From Lachnospiraceae bacterium (GTDB lineage Bacteria > Bacillota > Clostridia > Lachnospirales > Lachnospiraceae), in contig CAAGFP010000101.1 of assembly GCA_900769175.1 (NCBI GenBank), positions 1 through 16,705 on the forward strand: 16,705 bases of DNA, written 5' to 3'. How positions within the stretch are numbered: position 1 is the first letter of the stretch; the number at the start of each line of letters is the position of its first letter. Positions 6,284 through 13,965 of this stretch are shown piece after piece. The position numbers and the translations under genes are program-made. The notes under the pieces are model-generated. The model saw nothing but the letters and a program-made list of their open reading frames with translations. It was not told where the DNA came from and searched no databases.

Positions 6284-7786
6284 ATGAGAATGAAAAAGAA
6301 AAAATTGTGGCTGATTCCGGTCATTGCGATTCCGGTTTTGATTGTAATTATCATTATTGTTTCAATCGTAATCGGTATCCTTGCATCCCAGTCAAAGGGA
6401 AATATGGTAAATATGATTCCGATCGATGAAAGAGATTTGTCGGATTATATTACCTTGCAAGGTACACTTCAGGGTGAAACCAAGACGAATGTTGGCTCTA
6501 AGGCTGCCGCAGAAGTGTTGGAATTAAAAGTCCAGGTCGGCGATGCGGTGAAGAAGGGCGATATTTTATGTGTATTGGATTCTTCACGTATTAAAGAAGA
6601 TTTGGAAAAGGCAAAGGTGAATCTGAGTAACAGTACGGCGATTTCGAACAATCAGGAGAACCAGACCGTCAAGAGTTACCAGTATGCGTTGGAAGACCAG
6701 AAAGCCGCTTTGGAGGAAGCGCAGAAAACCTTAGACGATGCAAAACAGAAATATAAGGAACTGGAAGATAAAGTTAAGGCAAATAATGCAAGCCTTGATT
6801 CTGCAAAGAAGAAACTTTCAAAGTTAAAAAAGGCGGCAGAAGAGAATCCGAATGACGCAGAAGCAGCAGCTGCATATGAAGAGCAGGCGGATTTAACCAA
6901 TCCTTCTTCCCTTGCATCCAAAATTGTGGTTTATCAGCAAAGACAGAGTGCGTATGTGGAGCAGAGCACCGTTTTAAATGATGCGGTACAGGCGGCACAG
7001 AAGAACTATGACAGTCTTTTAACCTCCACAACCCGTCAGGTTGAAGCTGCGAAGAATTCGTTGGAACTTCAGAAATATTCAACGGATAATTCTTCTGCTT
7101 CCGATGTGGTGAACGATTTATTGGAACAGTATGAAGACTGTATCATCTATTCACCCTGCGATGGTGTTGTGACAGCAATGAATGTATCGGTCGGAGATAC
7201 CAATGTTCCCGGTTCCACCCTACTTACAATTGAAGACAATGAGAATATGAAACTGGTACTGGATGTGGATGAGAAAAACATTCTTAAACTAAATGAAGGA
7301 ATGCCTGCGATAATCACGAATGATTACCTTCCCGACACAGAAATATCCGGGGAGATCACACGTGTTGTAAAAGTAAAATCTTCCGCAAACCCGCTTACGG
7401 ATGGCGGTCAGAGTTCGGGTGGTTACTGCGTAGAGGTTTCACTTAAGAATGATAATACATTTTATCTTGGAATGAGTGCAAAGGCGAAAGTATATCTGAC
7501 GAAAAAGGATCCGATCCTTGCAGTGCCTTATGACTGTGTAGAAACGGACGAAGACGGAAAAACTTCGGTTTTGATTGCAAAGGAATTAGGAAATAACAGT
7601 TTCGTGGCGCAGAAAGTATACTTTGAAGCGGGTGAAGAAGCTGACTATTATGTTGAGGTTTTATCCGGCGAAATAAAAAAGGGTGACTATGTCATTAACA
7701 GCTTCACAATCAAAGACGGAGACGTATTTCAATCAGAACTTCCTTATCAGGAGACGGAAATGGGTGAGGGAGGAATGATAGAGTAA
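6284..7786 (+). CDS. Membrane fusion (HlyD/MacA-like) subunit of an ABC exporter
   Basis: This 500-aa periplasmic-adaptor-like protein sits beside its ATPase and permease. A lysine-rich start and one long N-terminal membrane anchor (about residues 8-34) are followed by a first half-lipoyl segment (VGSKAAAEVLELKVQVGDAV). A long charged coiled coil spans roughly residues 103-270 and is rich in Lys, Glu, Ala and Gln. The second lipoyl half is IIYSPCDGVVTAMNVSVGDT, followed by beta-barrel and membrane-proximal domains. In MacA-type systems this protein stimulates the ATPase and contacts the transported molecule. In a Gram-positive cell it would be anchored outside the membrane. Two starts are possible: ATG 6284 lies only 3 nt after AGAGGG, while the ATG at 6290 is 9 nt away and may be the better one. 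Its stop overlaps the ATPase start (TAATG). Confidence 0.88.
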   Translation: MRMKKKKLWLIPVIAIPVLIVIIIIVSIVIGILASQSKGNMVNMIPIDERDLSDYITLQGTLQGETKTNVGSKAAAEVLELKVQVGDAVKKGDILCVLDSSRIKEDLEKAKVNLSNSTAISNNQENQTVKSYQYALEDQKAALEEAQKTLDDAKQKYKELEDKVKANNASLDSAKKKLSKLKKAAEENPNDAEAAAAYEEQADLTNPSSLASKIVVYQQRQSAYVEQSTVLNDAVQAAQKNYDSLLTSTTRQVEAAKNSLELQKYSTDNSSASDVVNDLLEQYEDCIIYSPCDGVVTAMNVSVGDTNVPGSTLLTIEDNENMKLVLDVDEKNILKLNEGMPAIITNDYLPDTEISGEITRVVKVKSSANPLTDGGQSSGGYCVEVSLKNDNTFYLGMSAKAKVYLTKKDPILAVPYDCVETDEDGKTSVLIAKELGNNSFVAQKVYFEAGEEADYYVEVLSGEIKKGDYVINSFTIKDGDVFQSELPYQETEMGEGGMIE

Positions 7787-8526
7787 TGAGTGTTATACAT
7801 ATGGAGAATATCGTCAAACGATTCTACATTGGTAAGCCGAATGAACTCGAAATCCTTCATGGAATAAATCTGGATGTCGAAAAAGGAGAATTTGTTTCCA
7901 TAGTCGGAGAATCCGGTTCCGGTAAGTCGACACTTATGAACATTATCGGTGTGCTTGACCGTCAGACACAAGGGGAGTACTACCTGGAAGGAATCAATGT
8001 AAATAATATGGACGATGATATGCGAAGTGCAATCCGAAACGGTAAAATCGGCTTCGTATTTCAAAATTTTAATTTATTGCCCAGAGCGAATGCTTTGAAG
8101 AATACCATGATGCCGCTTCTTTACGGAAAAGACAAAAAAGTCAATCAGAAAGAACGCGCCATGGAAATGCTTGAGATGGTAGGAATGGCTGACAGATGGA
8201 GCCATAAGCCGAACGAATTGTCCGGCGGACAGAAGCAAAGAGTTGCGATTGCAAGAGCCATGATTAATAATCCTTCGATTATTCTTGCCGACGAACCGAC
8301 CGGTGCGCTTGATTCCCAGACCAGCCATATGGTTATGGATTTGTTTCATAAGCTTCATGAGGAGCAGGGAAAGACGATTGTATTAATCACACATTCACAG
8401 GAACTGGCGCAGGAAACACAAAGAATCGTTACCATTCGTGACGGATTAATCATTCATGAGACAGGAGGTGCATATTATGCTGCTGGAGAATCTTCGGGAA
8501 GCCATTACCAGTATTTTGAGCAATAA
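7786..8526 (+). CDS. ABC transporter ATP-binding protein (MacB/LolD-type)
   Basis: This 246-aa nucleotide-binding subunit powers the exporter encoded with its neighbours. All core motifs are intact: Walker A GESGSGKST (41-49), Q-loop FQNFNLLPR with Q93, signature LSGGQ (145-149), Walker B IILADEPT with E170 (165-172), D-loop GALD and switch H203. The sequence around LNIIGVLDRQTQGEYYLEG is typical of the MacB/LolD/FtsE branch that pairs with FtsX-like permeases. The start overlaps the MFP stop by one base. The 3' end runs 50 nt into the permease gene if the permease starts at 8477, giving a C-terminal tail (GGAYYAAGESSGSHYQYFEQ) that is not conserved-looking. Confidence 0.95.
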   Translation: MSVIHMENIVKRFYIGKPNELEILHGINLDVEKGEFVSIVGESGSGKSTLMNIIGVLDRQTQGEYYLEGINVNNMDDDMRSAIRNGKIGFVFQNFNLLPRANALKNTMMPLLYGKDKKVNQKERAMEMLEMVGMADRWSHKPNELSGGQKQRVAIARAMINNPSIILADEPTGALDSQTSHMVMDLFHKLHEEQGKTIVLITHSQELAQETQRIVTIRDGLIIHETGGAYYAAGESSGSHYQYFEQ

Positions 8527-9781
8527 AATGCGCTCCGTTCTCACCATGCTCGGCATCATCATCGGTATTTCTTCGGTGATTACGATTACGACAATCGGAA
8601 GCAGTCTGCAAAGCACCATTAATGCATCCATGAATTCGGTTGGCGGTGCCGCCGTTTATGTATATTTGGATGCAAATTATGACTGGAATTCCGGGGAAAG
8701 TTATCCGCAATTGACGGATGATGATTATATCCCGGTTAAAAGCGTGGAACGCTTATTGAAGAAGTATCCGGATGAAATTCTTGGTATCGTTGAAGAAATT
8801 TATCTTGGGAACGGACGATTGTTCCGGGATGACGAACACAGAAACAACGTAATTGTTTACGGTGAATCTGCCGGTGCAATTGAGAAAAGCAAATTAAAGA
8901 TTCTTGCCGGAAGAAACCTTACGGATGAGGATTCGGAAAAGAAGAAGAATGTCTGCCTGATTACCGATCACGCAGCGAAATACTATTTTGGTGAAAATGT
9001 CAATCCAATCGGTGAAATCATTGATGTATCCATGATGGATGGCAGCAGTATGCGGTTTGCGGTGGTTGGGGTATTTAAGTTTGAGTCCTTTATGTATGCA
9101 AGTCAGGAAGACCCCAGAGATACCACTACCCAGATTTTTGTTCCGGTAGGAACTGCCAAAAAGATTGCAAATGTTGATAATACCGGTTATGAAAGTCTGC
9201 AGTTTATGATTAATCCTTCGGCGGATTCCTCTGTGGTGGCAGAGCACATCCGTGAATACTTTGATGAACTGTATGCCGATAATCCGACCTGGTATGTTGA
9301 AGTTTATGATGTTATGGCGGATATGAAAATTATCAATGTGGTAATTAACGTGATTACCATTGCAATTTCCATTATTGCAGCTATTTCACTTGTGGTAGGT
9401 GGTGTCGGTGTTATGAACATCATGCTGGTTTCCATCACGGAACGAACGAAGGAAATCGGTGTGCGCATGGCAATGGGGGCAACAAGAAAAGTAATACGTG
9501 TCCAGTTTGTGATAGAAGCCATTGTCTTGTGTGTCATCGGCGGTATCCTTGGTATTATTTTTGGAATTACAGCTGGTGCGACAATTGGTGCTTTGGCGAA
9601 AATAATTGTTACAACCTTCTATCCGGACTATGCAAATTATATTGTTATTTCCATCAGTCCTTCCGTTCCGGCAATCCTGATTTCGCTACTGTTTTCAGGC
9701 CTTACCGGTGTATTCTTCGGATTCTATCCGGCGAACAAGGCAGCAAAGATGGAAGTTATCGATGCTCTCAGATACGAATAA
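8477..9781 (+). CDS. FtsX-like (MacB-type) ABC transporter permease
   Basis: This 434-aa permease has one N-terminal helix (MRSVLTMLGIIIGISSVITI), a large extracytoplasmic MacB_PCD-like domain of about 240 residues, and three C-terminal helices. The C-terminal part carries the family signature VVGGVGVMNIMLVSITERTK followed by EIGVRMAMGATR. The ATG at 8477 is preferred because CAGGAGGTG, a strong Shine-Dalgarno, lies just before it. The in-frame ATG at 8456 would itself carry that site inside its coding region. With the upstream adaptor and ATPase it forms a tripartite MacAB-like export system; the substrate may be a peptide, lipid or antibiotic and cannot be told from sequence. The gene ends just before a double hairpin. 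Confidence 0.93.
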   Translation: MLLENLREAITSILSNKMRSVLTMLGIIIGISSVITITTIGSSLQSTINASMNSVGGAAVYVYLDANYDWNSGESYPQLTDDDYIPVKSVERLLKKYPDEILGIVEEIYLGNGRLFRDDEHRNNVIVYGESAGAIEKSKLKILAGRNLTDEDSEKKKNVCLITDHAAKYYFGENVNPIGEIIDVSMMDGSSMRFAVVGVFKFESFMYASQEDPRDTTTQIFVPVGTAKKIANVDNTGYESLQFMINPSADSSVVAEHIREYFDELYADNPTWYVEVYDVMADMKIINVVINVITIAISIIAAISLVVGGVGVMNIMLVSITERTKEIGVRMAMGATRKVIRVQFVIEAIVLCVIGGILGIIFGITAGATIGALAKIIVTTFYPDYANYIVISISPSVPAILISLLFSGLTGVFFGFYPANKAAKMEVIDALRYE

Positions 9782-9793
9782 AATAAAAAGAAT

Positions 9794-9842
9794 GCGTATC
9801 GCGCGATGGGAAAATAGTTGCTTACGCAACCGCGCTCGACGC
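9794..9842. repeat. Imperfect-palindrome stem-loop between permease and terminator
   Basis: GCGT (9794-9797) pairs with ACGC (9839-9842), then GCGCG (9801-9805) with CGCGC (9831-9835) across a 3x3 internal loop. An inner hairpin is GTTGC-TTAC-GCAAC (9817-9830). A 10-bp palindrome ATCGCGCGAT lies within at 9798-9807. This is a compact fold directly abutting the terminator, of unknown role; it could be a REP-like element. Confidence 0.4.
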
Positions 9843-9876
9843 AAAAAAAGAATCTCGCTTGCGAGATTCTTTTTTT
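9843..9876. terminator. Bidirectional intrinsic terminator between exporter operon and tRNA-Ser
   Basis: A 15-bp perfect stem (9843-9857 with 9862-9876) is capped by a CTTG tetraloop. It carries seven A on the 5' side and seven T on the 3' side, so it works as a Rho-independent terminator in both directions. On + it ends the permease transcript. On - it lies 33 nt beyond the 3' end of the tRNA gene. Confidence 0.9.
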
Positions 9877-9908
9877 ATACAATATACAATCGGAAATTTT
9901 ACCGAATA

Positions 9909-9995
9909 CGCAGATGGAGGGATTCGAACCCTCGTGCCCAAAAAGGGCAAACGCATTTCGAGTGCGCCCCGTTATGACCGCTTCGATACATCTGC
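9909..9995 (-). tRNA. tRNA-Ser (anticodon CGA)
   Basis: The - strand reads as an 87-nt class II tRNA. The acceptor GCAGATG pairs with CATCTGC and the discriminator is G. The T-arm is GAGGG-TTCGAAT-CCCTC, and the long variable arm GCCC-TTTTT-GGGC is typical of serine tRNAs. The anticodon stem-loop has loop CTCGAAA, giving anticodon CGA, which reads UCG codons. No CCA is encoded, so the 3' CCA must be added enzymatically. It is the only - strand gene in the window and has its own promoter and terminator. Confidence 0.95.
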
Positions 9996-10005
9996 AGACT
10001 AAAAT

Positions 10006-10034
10006 ATTATATCGATATTTTAGGTGCGCGTCAA
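10006..10034 (-). promoter_or_regulatory. Promoter of tRNA-Ser
   Basis: Read on the - strand: TTGACG (10034-10029), an exact 17-bp spacer, then a perfect TATAAT (10011-10006), with the tRNA 5' end 10 nt further on. This is a near-consensus sigma-70/SigA promoter, as expected for a stable RNA gene. Confidence 0.9.
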
Positions 10035-10036
10035 TA

Positions 10037-10075
10037 GTTTCCTTCTGTTTATCCTTTACCTGTTTCCTTCTGTTT
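10037..10075. repeat. 14-bp direct repeat between divergent promoters
   Basis: GTTTCCTTCTGTTT occurs at 10037-10050 and again exactly at 10062-10075, 25 bp start to start. The pair fills the space between the tRNA-Ser promoter (-35 at 10034-10029, - strand) and the pfk promoter (-35 at 10080, + strand). It may be a regulator site pair or a local tandem duplication. Confidence 0.7.
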
Positions 10076-10079
10076 GTTC

Positions 10080-10108
10080 TTGAAGAAGAGGTTGATTTGT
10101 AGTAAAAT
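10080..10108 (+). promoter_or_regulatory. Promoter of phosphofructokinase gene
   Basis: TTGAAG (10080-10085), a 17-bp spacer, and TAAAAT (10103-10108). A transcript starting near 10115 would have a ~48-nt leader ending in AGGAGGG (10149-10155), 7 nt before the ATG. Confidence 0.65.
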
Positions 10109-10162
10109 AGGAAAGAATGGACTTAAGGTGAAAAACCATAAAAATGATAGGAGGGACGGATT

Positions 10163-11236
10163 ATGAAAAGAATCGGTATGTTAACGAGTGGTGGTGACTG
10201 CCAGGCATTAAACGCTGCCATGAGAGGTGTTGTAAAAGCAATGCTTAACAGCGAGGAAGAAGTTGAAATTTATGGATTTCATGAAGGCTACAAAGGTTTG
10301 ATTTACGGAAATTACCGCATGCTTTCTTCCAAAGATTTCTCGGGTATTTTGACGAAAGGCGGTACGATACTCGGTACGTCAAGAACTCCTTTTAAAACCA
10401 TTCGCGAACCGGATGAAAACGGTCTTGATAAAGTAAAGGCAATGAAACAGAATTATTATAAATTGAATTTAGACTGTCTTGTAATCCTTGGTGGAAACGG
10501 GACACATAAGACTGCGAATCTTTTGAGCAAAGAAGGACTCAATGTGGTTACGCTTCCGAAAACGATTGATAATGATTTATACGGAACGGATATGACGTTC
10601 GGATTCCAAAGTGCCGTAAATATTGCAACGGACTGCATCGACTGTATTCATACAACTGCAGCTTCCCACGGACGAGTTTTTATTGTGGAAGTGATGGGTC
10701 ATAAAGTCGGTTGGCTTACATTAAATGCAGGCATGGCGAGTGGGGCAGACATCATTTTAATTCCGGAAATTCCTTACGATATCAATATTATTTTATCAGC
10801 GATTGAAAAAAGAAAGAAACAGGGAAACGGATTTACCATTATTGCGGTTGCGGAAGGTGCAATTTCCAAAGAAGATGCAGCTCTTTCGAAGAAGGAATAT
10901 AAGGCAAAGCTTGCAAACCGTAAATATCCAAGCGTTTCTTATGAGTTGGCGGCACAGATTAAGGAAAAGACCGGAGAAGAAGTCCGTGTTACCGTTCCCG
11001 GTCATACACAAAGAGGTGGCTCTCCCTGTCCTTACGACCGTGTATTTGCTTCCCGTCTTGGCTCGGAAGCTGCAAAACTTATTTTAAACGGGGAATACGG
11101 ATTCATGGTCGGATATAAAAACCGCGAAATCGTAAAAGTACCGCTGGAAGATGTTGCCGGTAAACTAAAGAGCATTTCTCCGGATTCATCGATTGTCAAA
11201 GAAGCAAAGATGCTCGGTATTTCTTTTGGCGATTAA
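10163..11236 (+). CDS. pfkA: 6-phosphofructokinase, PPi-like/mixed-substrate clade
   Basis: This 357-aa cytosolic enzyme phosphorylates fructose 6-phosphate to fructose 1,6-bisphosphate, the committed step of glycolysis. The catalytic sequence TIDND (134-138, with D136 and D138) is intact, as are GGDCQALNA (10-18), the TKGGTILGTSRTPF loop and the substrate-binding GHTQRGGSP. Three positions depart from the E. coli ATP enzyme. The phosphoryl-donor motif is GGNGT (110-114), with N112 where Asp is usual. PKTID has K133 where E. coli has Gly, a lysine characteristic of pyrophosphate-using enzymes. MGHKVGW replaces MGR-x. Similar sequences are common in Clostridia. The donor (ATP or PPi) therefore cannot be assumed. 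It has its own promoter, and the last ~40 nt of the gene recur downstream. Confidence 0.93.
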   Translation: MKRIGMLTSGGDCQALNAAMRGVVKAMLNSEEEVEIYGFHEGYKGLIYGNYRMLSSKDFSGILTKGGTILGTSRTPFKTIREPDENGLDKVKAMKQNYYKLNLDCLVILGGNGTHKTANLLSKEGLNVVTLPKTIDNDLYGTDMTFGFQSAVNIATDCIDCIHTTAASHGRVFIVEVMGHKVGWLTLNAGMASGADIILIPEIPYDINIILSAIEKRKKQGNGFTIIAVAEGAISKEDAALSKKEYKAKLANRKYPSVSYELAAQIKEKTGEEVRVTVPGHTQRGGSPCPYDRVFASRLGSEAAKLILNGEYGFMVGYKNREIVKVPLEDVAGKLKSISPDSSIVKEAKMLGISFGD

Positions 11237-11327
11237 GGGTAAAAAGCAAAGATGCAGGCATTTCTTTTGGTAATTCAGGTATGAAAACAAAGATGCAGGG
11301 CATTTCTTTGGTGACGGATGGATGAAC
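11204..11327 (+). repeat. Three-copy ~42-bp tandem repeat covering the pfk 3' end and spacer
   Basis: Copies start at 11204, 11246 and 11287 (periods 42 and 41). Each begins with (G/A)CAAAGATGC and continues with an ATTTC-TTTGG core. Copy 1 is the pfk C-terminus (AKMLGISFGD then stop). Copy 2 in its own frame reads AKMQAFLLVIQV then stop, and copy 3 reads TKMQGISLVTDG then stop. Copies 2 and 3 thus look like decayed duplications of the end of pfk. They fill most of the 127-bp pfk-dnaX spacer, which otherwise shows no clear promoter or terminator. Confidence 0.8.
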
Positions 11328-11363
11328 TCAAAACAGAGCAAGAAAGAATAACAGGTATAGATT

Positions 11364-12923
11364 ATGTCATATATGGCATTATATCGGAAATTCCGACCCG
11401 GAAATTTCGAAGATGTAAAAGGTCAGGAACATATTGTAACGACCCTGAAAAATCAAATCAAGGCGAATCGAATCGGTCATGCGTATCTGTTTTGCGGAAC
11501 GCGCGGAACCGGTAAAACCACGATAGCCAAAATTTTTGCAAAAGCAGTAAACTGTGAGAATCCACAGGACGGAAGTCCCTGCGGCGAATGTGAAATATGT
11601 AAAAAAATCGCTTCACAGACCATCATGAATGTAATCGAAATTGATGCGGCATCCAATAATGGCGTAGATAATATCCGTGAAATTGTGGAAGAGGTTTCCT
11701 ATTCCCCGACGGAAGGAAAATACAAGGTGTATATCATCGATGAAGTGCATATGCTTTCAACCGGTGCATTTAATGCCTTACTGAAAACTCTGGAAGAACC
11801 GCCTTCCTATGTTATTTTCATACTGGCGACTACAGAGCCTCATAAAATTCCGGTAACCATTCATTCGCGCTGTCAGCGATATGATTTCAAACGAATCAGC
11901 ATGGATACCATTTCGGACCGGATTCTGGAACTGACCGAAAAGGAAAAGGTTCAAATTGAAGATGCCGCAGTCCGTTATATTGCAAAAGTTGCTGACGGCT
12001 CAATGCGTGATGCATTAAGCCTTCTGGATCAGTGTATCGCGTTCCATTACGGCGAAGTATTGACATATGCGAAAACACTGGATGTTCTCGGCGCTGTGGA
12101 TAATTCGGTTTTCAGTATGCTGATGGAAGCAATTATGAGGGATGATATTTTATCCGCAATCGGCGTTTTGGATGACGTGGTATCCCAAGGCCGTGAACTG
12201 AAGCAGTTTGTAACCGATTTTATCTGGTATATGAGAAATCTTATGCTGGTAAAAAGTGGCGATATATCTTCGGAAATGCTTGAGGTTTCAAAGGATACGC
12301 TGGAACGACTGAAGGAAGAAGCAAAAGAGATTAAACTTTCGACGATAATGAGAGATATTCGGATTTTCTCCGAGCTTTCCAATCAGATTCGTTTTGCCTC
12401 GCAGAAGCGTGTGTTGATTGAGATGGCAATCATCAAAGCTTGCAGACCGCAGATGGAAGAGAATAATGAAGCACTTCAGGAACGTGTAATTCGACTTGAA
12501 CACAAACTCCGGAACGGATTTGTTCCCGCTTCCCCGGGTGAGGGTGCGAATGCAGGAAATCCTGCACCGGCAAGAAAAAAACCGGAATTGCCCAAGGCAG
12601 TATCGGAAGAAATCATGACAATCTCGAAGAATTGGAATTCATTAATTGATGCACTTGACCAGCCGATGAAATCCTATCTGGAGAACGTCAAATTATCCGT
12701 AGGGGAAGATAATACGCTTTTACTTGTGACAGGTAAATTTTATTCCAAAGAGTATTTCGATAAAGAAGAGAATCTCAATAAATTGAAGCAATATTTAGAA
12801 GATTATCTTCAGAAAGAAATCAGGATTGAGGTGCGTTTCCTGGAAGAAGACGAAGAATTCTCGGATGTTTATCCGTCGCTGGAGCGTCTCGGGATGGACA
12901 TCCAGTATGAGGATGATGTGTAG
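11364..12923 (+). CDS. dnaX: DNA polymerase III subunit gamma/tau (clamp loader)
   Basis: This 519-aa ATPase subunit loads the sliding clamp and couples the replisome. The AAA+ core shows YRKFRPGNFEDVKGQEHIV (7-25), Walker A GTRGTGKT (45-52) and a four-cysteine zinc module (C64, C73, C76, C79). Walker B IIDEVHML follows with D126 and E127, then sensor ATTEPHKIP (155-163) and the arginine-finger SRC (168-170). The C-terminal third (after ~360) is variable and binds polymerase in other bacteria. The length is near that of clostridial relatives. The ribosome site is weak: only ACAGG before ATG 11364, with a second in-frame ATG at 11373. It heads the conserved dnaX-ybaB-recR unit. No internal frameshift signal for a short gamma form was recognised. 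Confidence 0.96.
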   Translation: MSYMALYRKFRPGNFEDVKGQEHIVTTLKNQIKANRIGHAYLFCGTRGTGKTTIAKIFAKAVNCENPQDGSPCGECEICKKIASQTIMNVIEIDAASNNGVDNIREIVEEVSYSPTEGKYKVYIIDEVHMLSTGAFNALLKTLEEPPSYVIFILATTEPHKIPVTIHSRCQRYDFKRISMDTISDRILELTEKEKVQIEDAAVRYIAKVADGSMRDALSLLDQCIAFHYGEVLTYAKTLDVLGAVDNSVFSMLMEAIMRDDILSAIGVLDDVVSQGRELKQFVTDFIWYMRNLMLVKSGDISSEMLEVSKDTLERLKEEAKEIKLSTIMRDIRIFSELSNQIRFASQKRVLIEMAIIKACRPQMEENNEALQERVIRLEHKLRNGFVPASPGEGANAGNPAPARKKPELPKAVSEEIMTISKNWNSLIDALDQPMKSYLENVKLSVGEDNTLLLVTGKFYSKEYFDKEENLNKLKQYLEDYLQKEIRIEVRFLEEDEEFSDVYPSLERLGMDIQYEDDV

Positions 12924-12990
12924 AGGGCCGGCTGTAAATGAAATAATCGGATATAAAAATCCATAAAATGATAGAAGGAGATGAACGATT

Positions 12991-13341
12991 ATGGCAAAAA
13001 GAGGAGGTTTTCCGGGTGGCGGAATGCCCGGTAACATGAATAATCTGATGAAGCAGGCGCAGAGAATGCAGCGTCAGATGGAAGAGAACCAGAAACAGAT
13101 GGAGACAAAGGAATTTGAGGCGAAAGCCGGCGGCGGAGCAGTGTCCGTAACGGTAACCGGCAAAAAGGAAATCGTGAAAATTTCCCTCGACCCCGAAATT
13201 GTAGATCCGGATGATATTGAAACTCTTCAGGATGCAATTATGGCAGCTGCCAATGAAGCGCTTCGCATGGTAGAAGATGCCAACAATGAAATGATGAATA
13301 AAATGACCGGAGGTTTGAACCTCGGCGGTCTTCCTTTCTAG
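12991..13341 (+). CDS. ybaB: YbaB/EbfC nucleoid-associated protein
   Basis: This 116-aa small DNA-binding protein forms tweezer-like dimers on DNA in characterised family members. A glycine-rich N-terminus (GGFPGGGMPGNM) leads into a long amphipathic helix (NNLMKQAQRMQRQMEENQKQ). The conserved strand region EFEAKAGGGAVSVTVTGKKE and the motif IVKISLDPEIVDPDDIETLQ follow, ending in a helix (AAANEALRMVEDANNEM). Shine-Dalgarno AAGGAGA lies upstream. It sits between dnaX and recR, the near-universal arrangement in Firmicutes, and is likely co-transcribed with both. Confidence 0.95.
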   Translation: MAKRGGFPGGGMPGNMNNLMKQAQRMQRQMEENQKQMETKEFEAKAGGGAVSVTVTGKKEIVKISLDPEIVDPDDIETLQDAIMAAANEALRMVEDANNEMMNKMTGGLNLGGLPF

Positions 13342-13351
13342 GAGTTAGCAA

Positions 13352-13948
13352 ATGGAGCTTTATAGCGGATACATTAGTAAACTGATTGATGAACTCGGAA
13401 AACTTCCGGGAGTAGGAAATAAATCCGCCCAGCGAATGGCATTTTATATCATCGGAATGCCGGATGAGAGAGTGAAACGACTTGCCAATACCATACTTGA
13501 TGCAAAAGAACATATCTGTTATTGCTCGGAATGCTGTACTTTGACCGACAGGGAACTATGTCCGGTATGTGCAGACCCTTCCAGGGATAAAAAGACGATT
13601 ATGGTGGTGGAGAATACAAGAGATTTGGCGGCTTACGAAAAAACCGGGAAATTCAAAGGGGTTTATCATGTTTTACATGGCGCGATTTCTCCAATGCTTG
13701 GAATCGGACCTGCGGATATTAAATTAAAGGAATTGATTACCCGTTTAGAGAAAGATGTGCAGGAGGTAATCATTGCAACGAATTCAAGCCTTGAAGGAGA
13801 AACAACGGCAATGTATATCAGTAAGCTGGTAAAACCGACGGGAATCCGTGTGACAAGAATTGCGACCGGAGTGCCGGTCGGCGGTGATTTGGAATGTATT
13901 GATGAAGTGACTCTTTTGAGGGCGCTGGATGCAAGAGTAGATTTATAA
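13352..13948 (+). CDS. recR: Recombination mediator protein RecR
   Basis: This 198-aa protein helps RecF/RecO load RecA at gaps in DNA repair. The N-terminal helix-hairpin-helix region has LGKLPGVGNKSAQRMAFYI (15-33). The zinc finger is C58-x2-C61-x8-C70-x2-C73. The Toprim domain follows, with IMVVENTRDLAAYEKTG (E87) and YHVLHGAISPMLGIGP. The C-terminus has the expected GVPVGGDLECIDEVTLLRAL. The start ATG follows the ybaB stop by 10 nt, and its AGGAG overlaps that stop codon, implying translational coupling. Confidence 0.97.
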   Translation: MELYSGYISKLIDELGKLPGVGNKSAQRMAFYIIGMPDERVKRLANTILDAKEHICYCSECCTLTDRELCPVCADPSRDKKTIMVVENTRDLAAYEKTGKFKGVYHVLHGAISPMLGIGPADIKLKELITRLEKDVQEVIIATNSSLEGETTAMYISKLVKPTGIRVTRIATGVPVGGDLECIDEVTLLRALDARVDL

Positions 13949-13965
13949 AATGGGAGGGAAATACT

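Noticed and set aside
9708..10102. Two overlapping + strand open frames across the tRNA-Ser region
   Set aside because: They translate the antisense of the tRNA, the terminator and the promoters (peptides such as MEGFEPSCPKRANAF are a well-known tRNA artefact). They have no ribosome sites of their own.
11237..11363. SRP RNA gene upstream of dnaX, as seen in some Firmicutes
   Set aside because: The characteristic GGAAGCAGCC-type tetraloop region is absent; the spacer is occupied by decayed pfk-tail repeats.
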